A stretch of DNA of 6,466 nucleotides, taken from positions 1-6,466 of the forward strand of contig JANXYW010000231.1 of the NCBI GenBank assembly GCA_025355835.1. The letters run 5' to 3'. Position 1 is the first letter of the stretch, and each line of letters begins with the position of its first letter. The notes under the pieces are model-generated. The model did not search any database, was not told the DNA's origin, and saw only the letters and a program-made list of their open reading frames with translations. Of the stretch, positions 4,942 through 6,466 are shown piece by piece. A program made the translations under genes and the position numbers. This DNA is from Chloroflexota bacterium. Lineage in GTDB: Bacteria; Chloroflexota; Dehalococcoidia; DSTF01; JACRBR01.

Positions 4942-6466
4942 ATGGCGCAGCGGTTCGACTATGTGATCGTCGGGTCCGGCATTGCCGGGCTATACGCCGC
5001 CCTGCTGGCGCGCGAGCATGGGTCGGTGTGCGTGCTCACGAAGGGCGGCATCGACGAGTGCAACACGAAGTACGCGCAGGGCGGCATCGCCGCGGCTGTG
5101 GGCAACGACGACGGGCCTGAGTTGCACCTGCGTGACACGCTCGAGGCAGGCGCGGGGCTCGTCGACGAAGCGGCGGCGCGCATCCTCGTTGAGGCGGCGG
5201 CGGATCGCATCCACGATCTCGTGAACTTCGGTGTGCCATTCGACAGTGCGGATGGCGAGGTCGCGCTCGGTCGCGAGGCCGCGCACAGCCGCAACCGCAT
5301 CCTGCACGCGGGCGGCGACTCCACCGGCGCGCACATCGAGATCTCGCTGAGCGGCCTCGCGCGCATGTCGCGCATCACGATCAAGGAGTACACGCAGGTC
5401 GAGGAGATCGTCGTCGAGAACGGCGTGGCGGTGGCGTTGCAAGCCCTCGACACGCGCACGAACGCCACGCATCGATTCGACGCCGGCGCGATCATCCTGG
5501 CGACGGGCGGCGTCGGCCAGCTCTTCCGCGTCAGCACGAACCCCGAGGTCGCGACCGGCGACGGCATCGCGCTGGCGTATCGCGCTGGCGTCGAGGTGCA
5601 GGACATGGAGTTCATCCAGTTCCACCCCACGGCGCTCCGCCTGCCCGGCGTGCCGATCTTCCTCATCTCCGAGGCCGTGCGCGGCGAAGGCGGCATCCTC
5701 CGCAACGCGTCCGGCGAGCGCTTCATGCCCGGTTATCACGAACAGGCGGAGCTGGCGCCGCGCGACATCGTTGCACGCGCCATCGTCTCCGAAATGTCGC
5801 GCACCAACACCGACCGCGTCTATCTCGACATTACGCACCTCGCTGCGTCGAAGATCACGGCGCGCTTCCCGCAGATCTACCGCTACTGCCTCGACCACGG
5901 CGTCGACATCACGAAGGAGCCGGTTCCCGTGTCGCCGGCGGCGCACTACATGATGGGCGGGGTGCGCACGAACACGTGGGGCGAAACGACGCTCCCCGGC
6001 CTCTACGCCTGCGGCGAAGTCGCCTGCACGGGCGTCCACGGCGCGAACCGGCTCGCGAGCAACTCGCTGCTGGAAACGGTCGTGTTCGCGAAGCGCATCG
6101 TGCAGCGCACCGTCGAAGACGCACGCGACTCGGCTCCCTTGACCGACGATGCGCGCGCACTGCCGGCGTTCGAGAACGAGGCCGGTGCGCCTCCCGACCG
6201 CGCATCGCTCCAGGGGCTGATGTGGGATAAGGTAGGCATCGTGCGGGACGGCGACGGGCTTACGGCGGCGACACGGCAACTCGCGTCGTGGCGCGCGGCG
6301 CTGCCGGAACCGCACGATCGCGCATCGCACGAACTGGCGAATCTGCTGCTCGCGGGGCGGCTGATGGCGGAAGCGGCGCTGATCCGCGAAGAGAGCCGCG
6401 GCGCCCACTACCGGACCGATTTCCCATCGCCGCGCGAAGAGTGGCGGCGGCACATCACATTTCGCC
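4942..6466 (+). CDS. nadB: L-aspartate oxidase (3' end cut by the window)
   Basis: The first 508 residues of NadB, about 540 long in E. coli, so only a short tail is missing. This FAD enzyme oxidises L-aspartate to iminoaspartate, which NadA condenses to quinolinate in de novo NAD synthesis; oxygen or fumarate accepts the electrons. The N-terminal Rossmann motif is VGSGIAGL (10-17). KYAQGGIAA (43-51) is the family's flavin-domain signature. EAAHSRNRILHAGG (112-125) carries the Glu seen in aspartate oxidases. Substrate-region blocks follow: EFIQFHPTAL (223-232), SEAVRGEGG (243-251) with Arg247, HYMMGG (335-340) and ACGEVACTGVHGANRLASNS (356-375). A C-terminal helical domain ends near REESRGAHYRTDFP. 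The ATG at 4942 follows GGAGAGG by nine bases. The inverted repeat over its promoter suggests repression. No nadA or nadC is visible in this window. Confidence 0.96.
   Translation, partial: MAQRFDYVIVGSGIAGLYAALLAREHGSVCVLTKGGIDECNTKYAQGGIAAAVGNDDGPELHLRDTLEAGAGLVDEAAARILVEAAADRIHDLVNFGVPFDSADGEVALGREAAHSRNRILHAGGDSTGAHIEISLSGLARMSRITIKEYTQVEEIVVENGVAVALQALDTRTNATHRFDAGAIILATGGVGQLFRVSTNPEVATGDGIALAYRAGVEVQDMEFIQFHPTALRLPGVPIFLISEAVRGEGGILRNASGERFMPGYHEQAELAPRDIVARAIVSEMSRTNTDRVYLDITHLAASKITARFPQIYRYCLDHGVDITKEPVPVSPAAHYMMGGVRTNTWGETTLPGLYACGEVACTGVHGANRLASNSLLETVVFAKRIVQRTVEDARDSAPLTDDARALPAFENEAGAPPDRASLQGLMWDKVGIVRDGDGLTAATRQLASWRAALPEPHDRASHELANLLLAGRLMAEAALIREESRGAHYRTDFPSPREEWRRHITFR

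Noticed and set aside
4990..6453. 487-codon minus-strand open frame
   Set aside because: It is antisense to nadB, Arg/Ala-rich with no recognisable domain, as expected for a shadow frame in GC-rich coding DNA.
1..6466. CRISPR array, insertion sequence, tRNA or rRNA
   Set aside because: No spaced direct repeats, transposase motifs, terminal inverted repeats or tRNA cloverleaf pattern were seen on either strand.

Overview
This GC-rich window holds ordinary biosynthetic genes on the plus strand and a block of poorly characterised genes on the minus strand. I cannot name the species. The DUF512-type radical SAM tail, the GC-rich codon use and apparently leaderless promoters would suit a Chloroflexota- or Thermomicrobia-like bacterium, but that is a guess. 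The gene order is: the tail of a DUF512 protein (plus, 1-254); a long structured leader (255-624); glmS (plus, 625-2469); a TPR protein (minus, 2609-3994); two small conserved hypothetical genes (minus, 4044-4403 and 4416-4811); a shared divergent control region (4812-4941); and nadB (plus, 4942 to the window end, cut).

The most notable region is the 370-base gap before glmS. Bases 283-424 match the glmS ribozyme, the self-cleaving riboswitch that senses glucosamine-6-phosphate. The signs are a GCGCCAG cleavage strand, a GACGAGG core, TATCGA...TCGGCGGA, a GNRA-capped P4 and a short P3.1 pseudoknot. Between the ribozyme and glmS lies a second layer: a 21-codon leader ORF (560-625) with a strong Shine-Dalgarno sequence, whose stop overlaps the glmS start (TGATG). 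That Shine-Dalgarno is perfectly complementary over 11 bases to a stretch 86 bases upstream (448-458). This looks like a sequestering helix, so the enzyme may be controlled by RNA cleavage and also by translation initiation with coupling.

GlmS makes glucosamine-6-phosphate from fructose-6-phosphate and glutamine for cell-envelope amino sugars. NadB starts NAD synthesis from aspartate. Its start region carries a clear inverted repeat (4887-4907) over the likely -10 element, which suggests repressor control. The two small minus-strand genes look like a conserved two-gene unit of unknown function with its own, probably leaderless, promoter facing away from nadB. The TPR gene downstream of them has no catalytic or DNA-binding domain that I can see. 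It converges on glmS across a 139-base gap that contains two hairpins.
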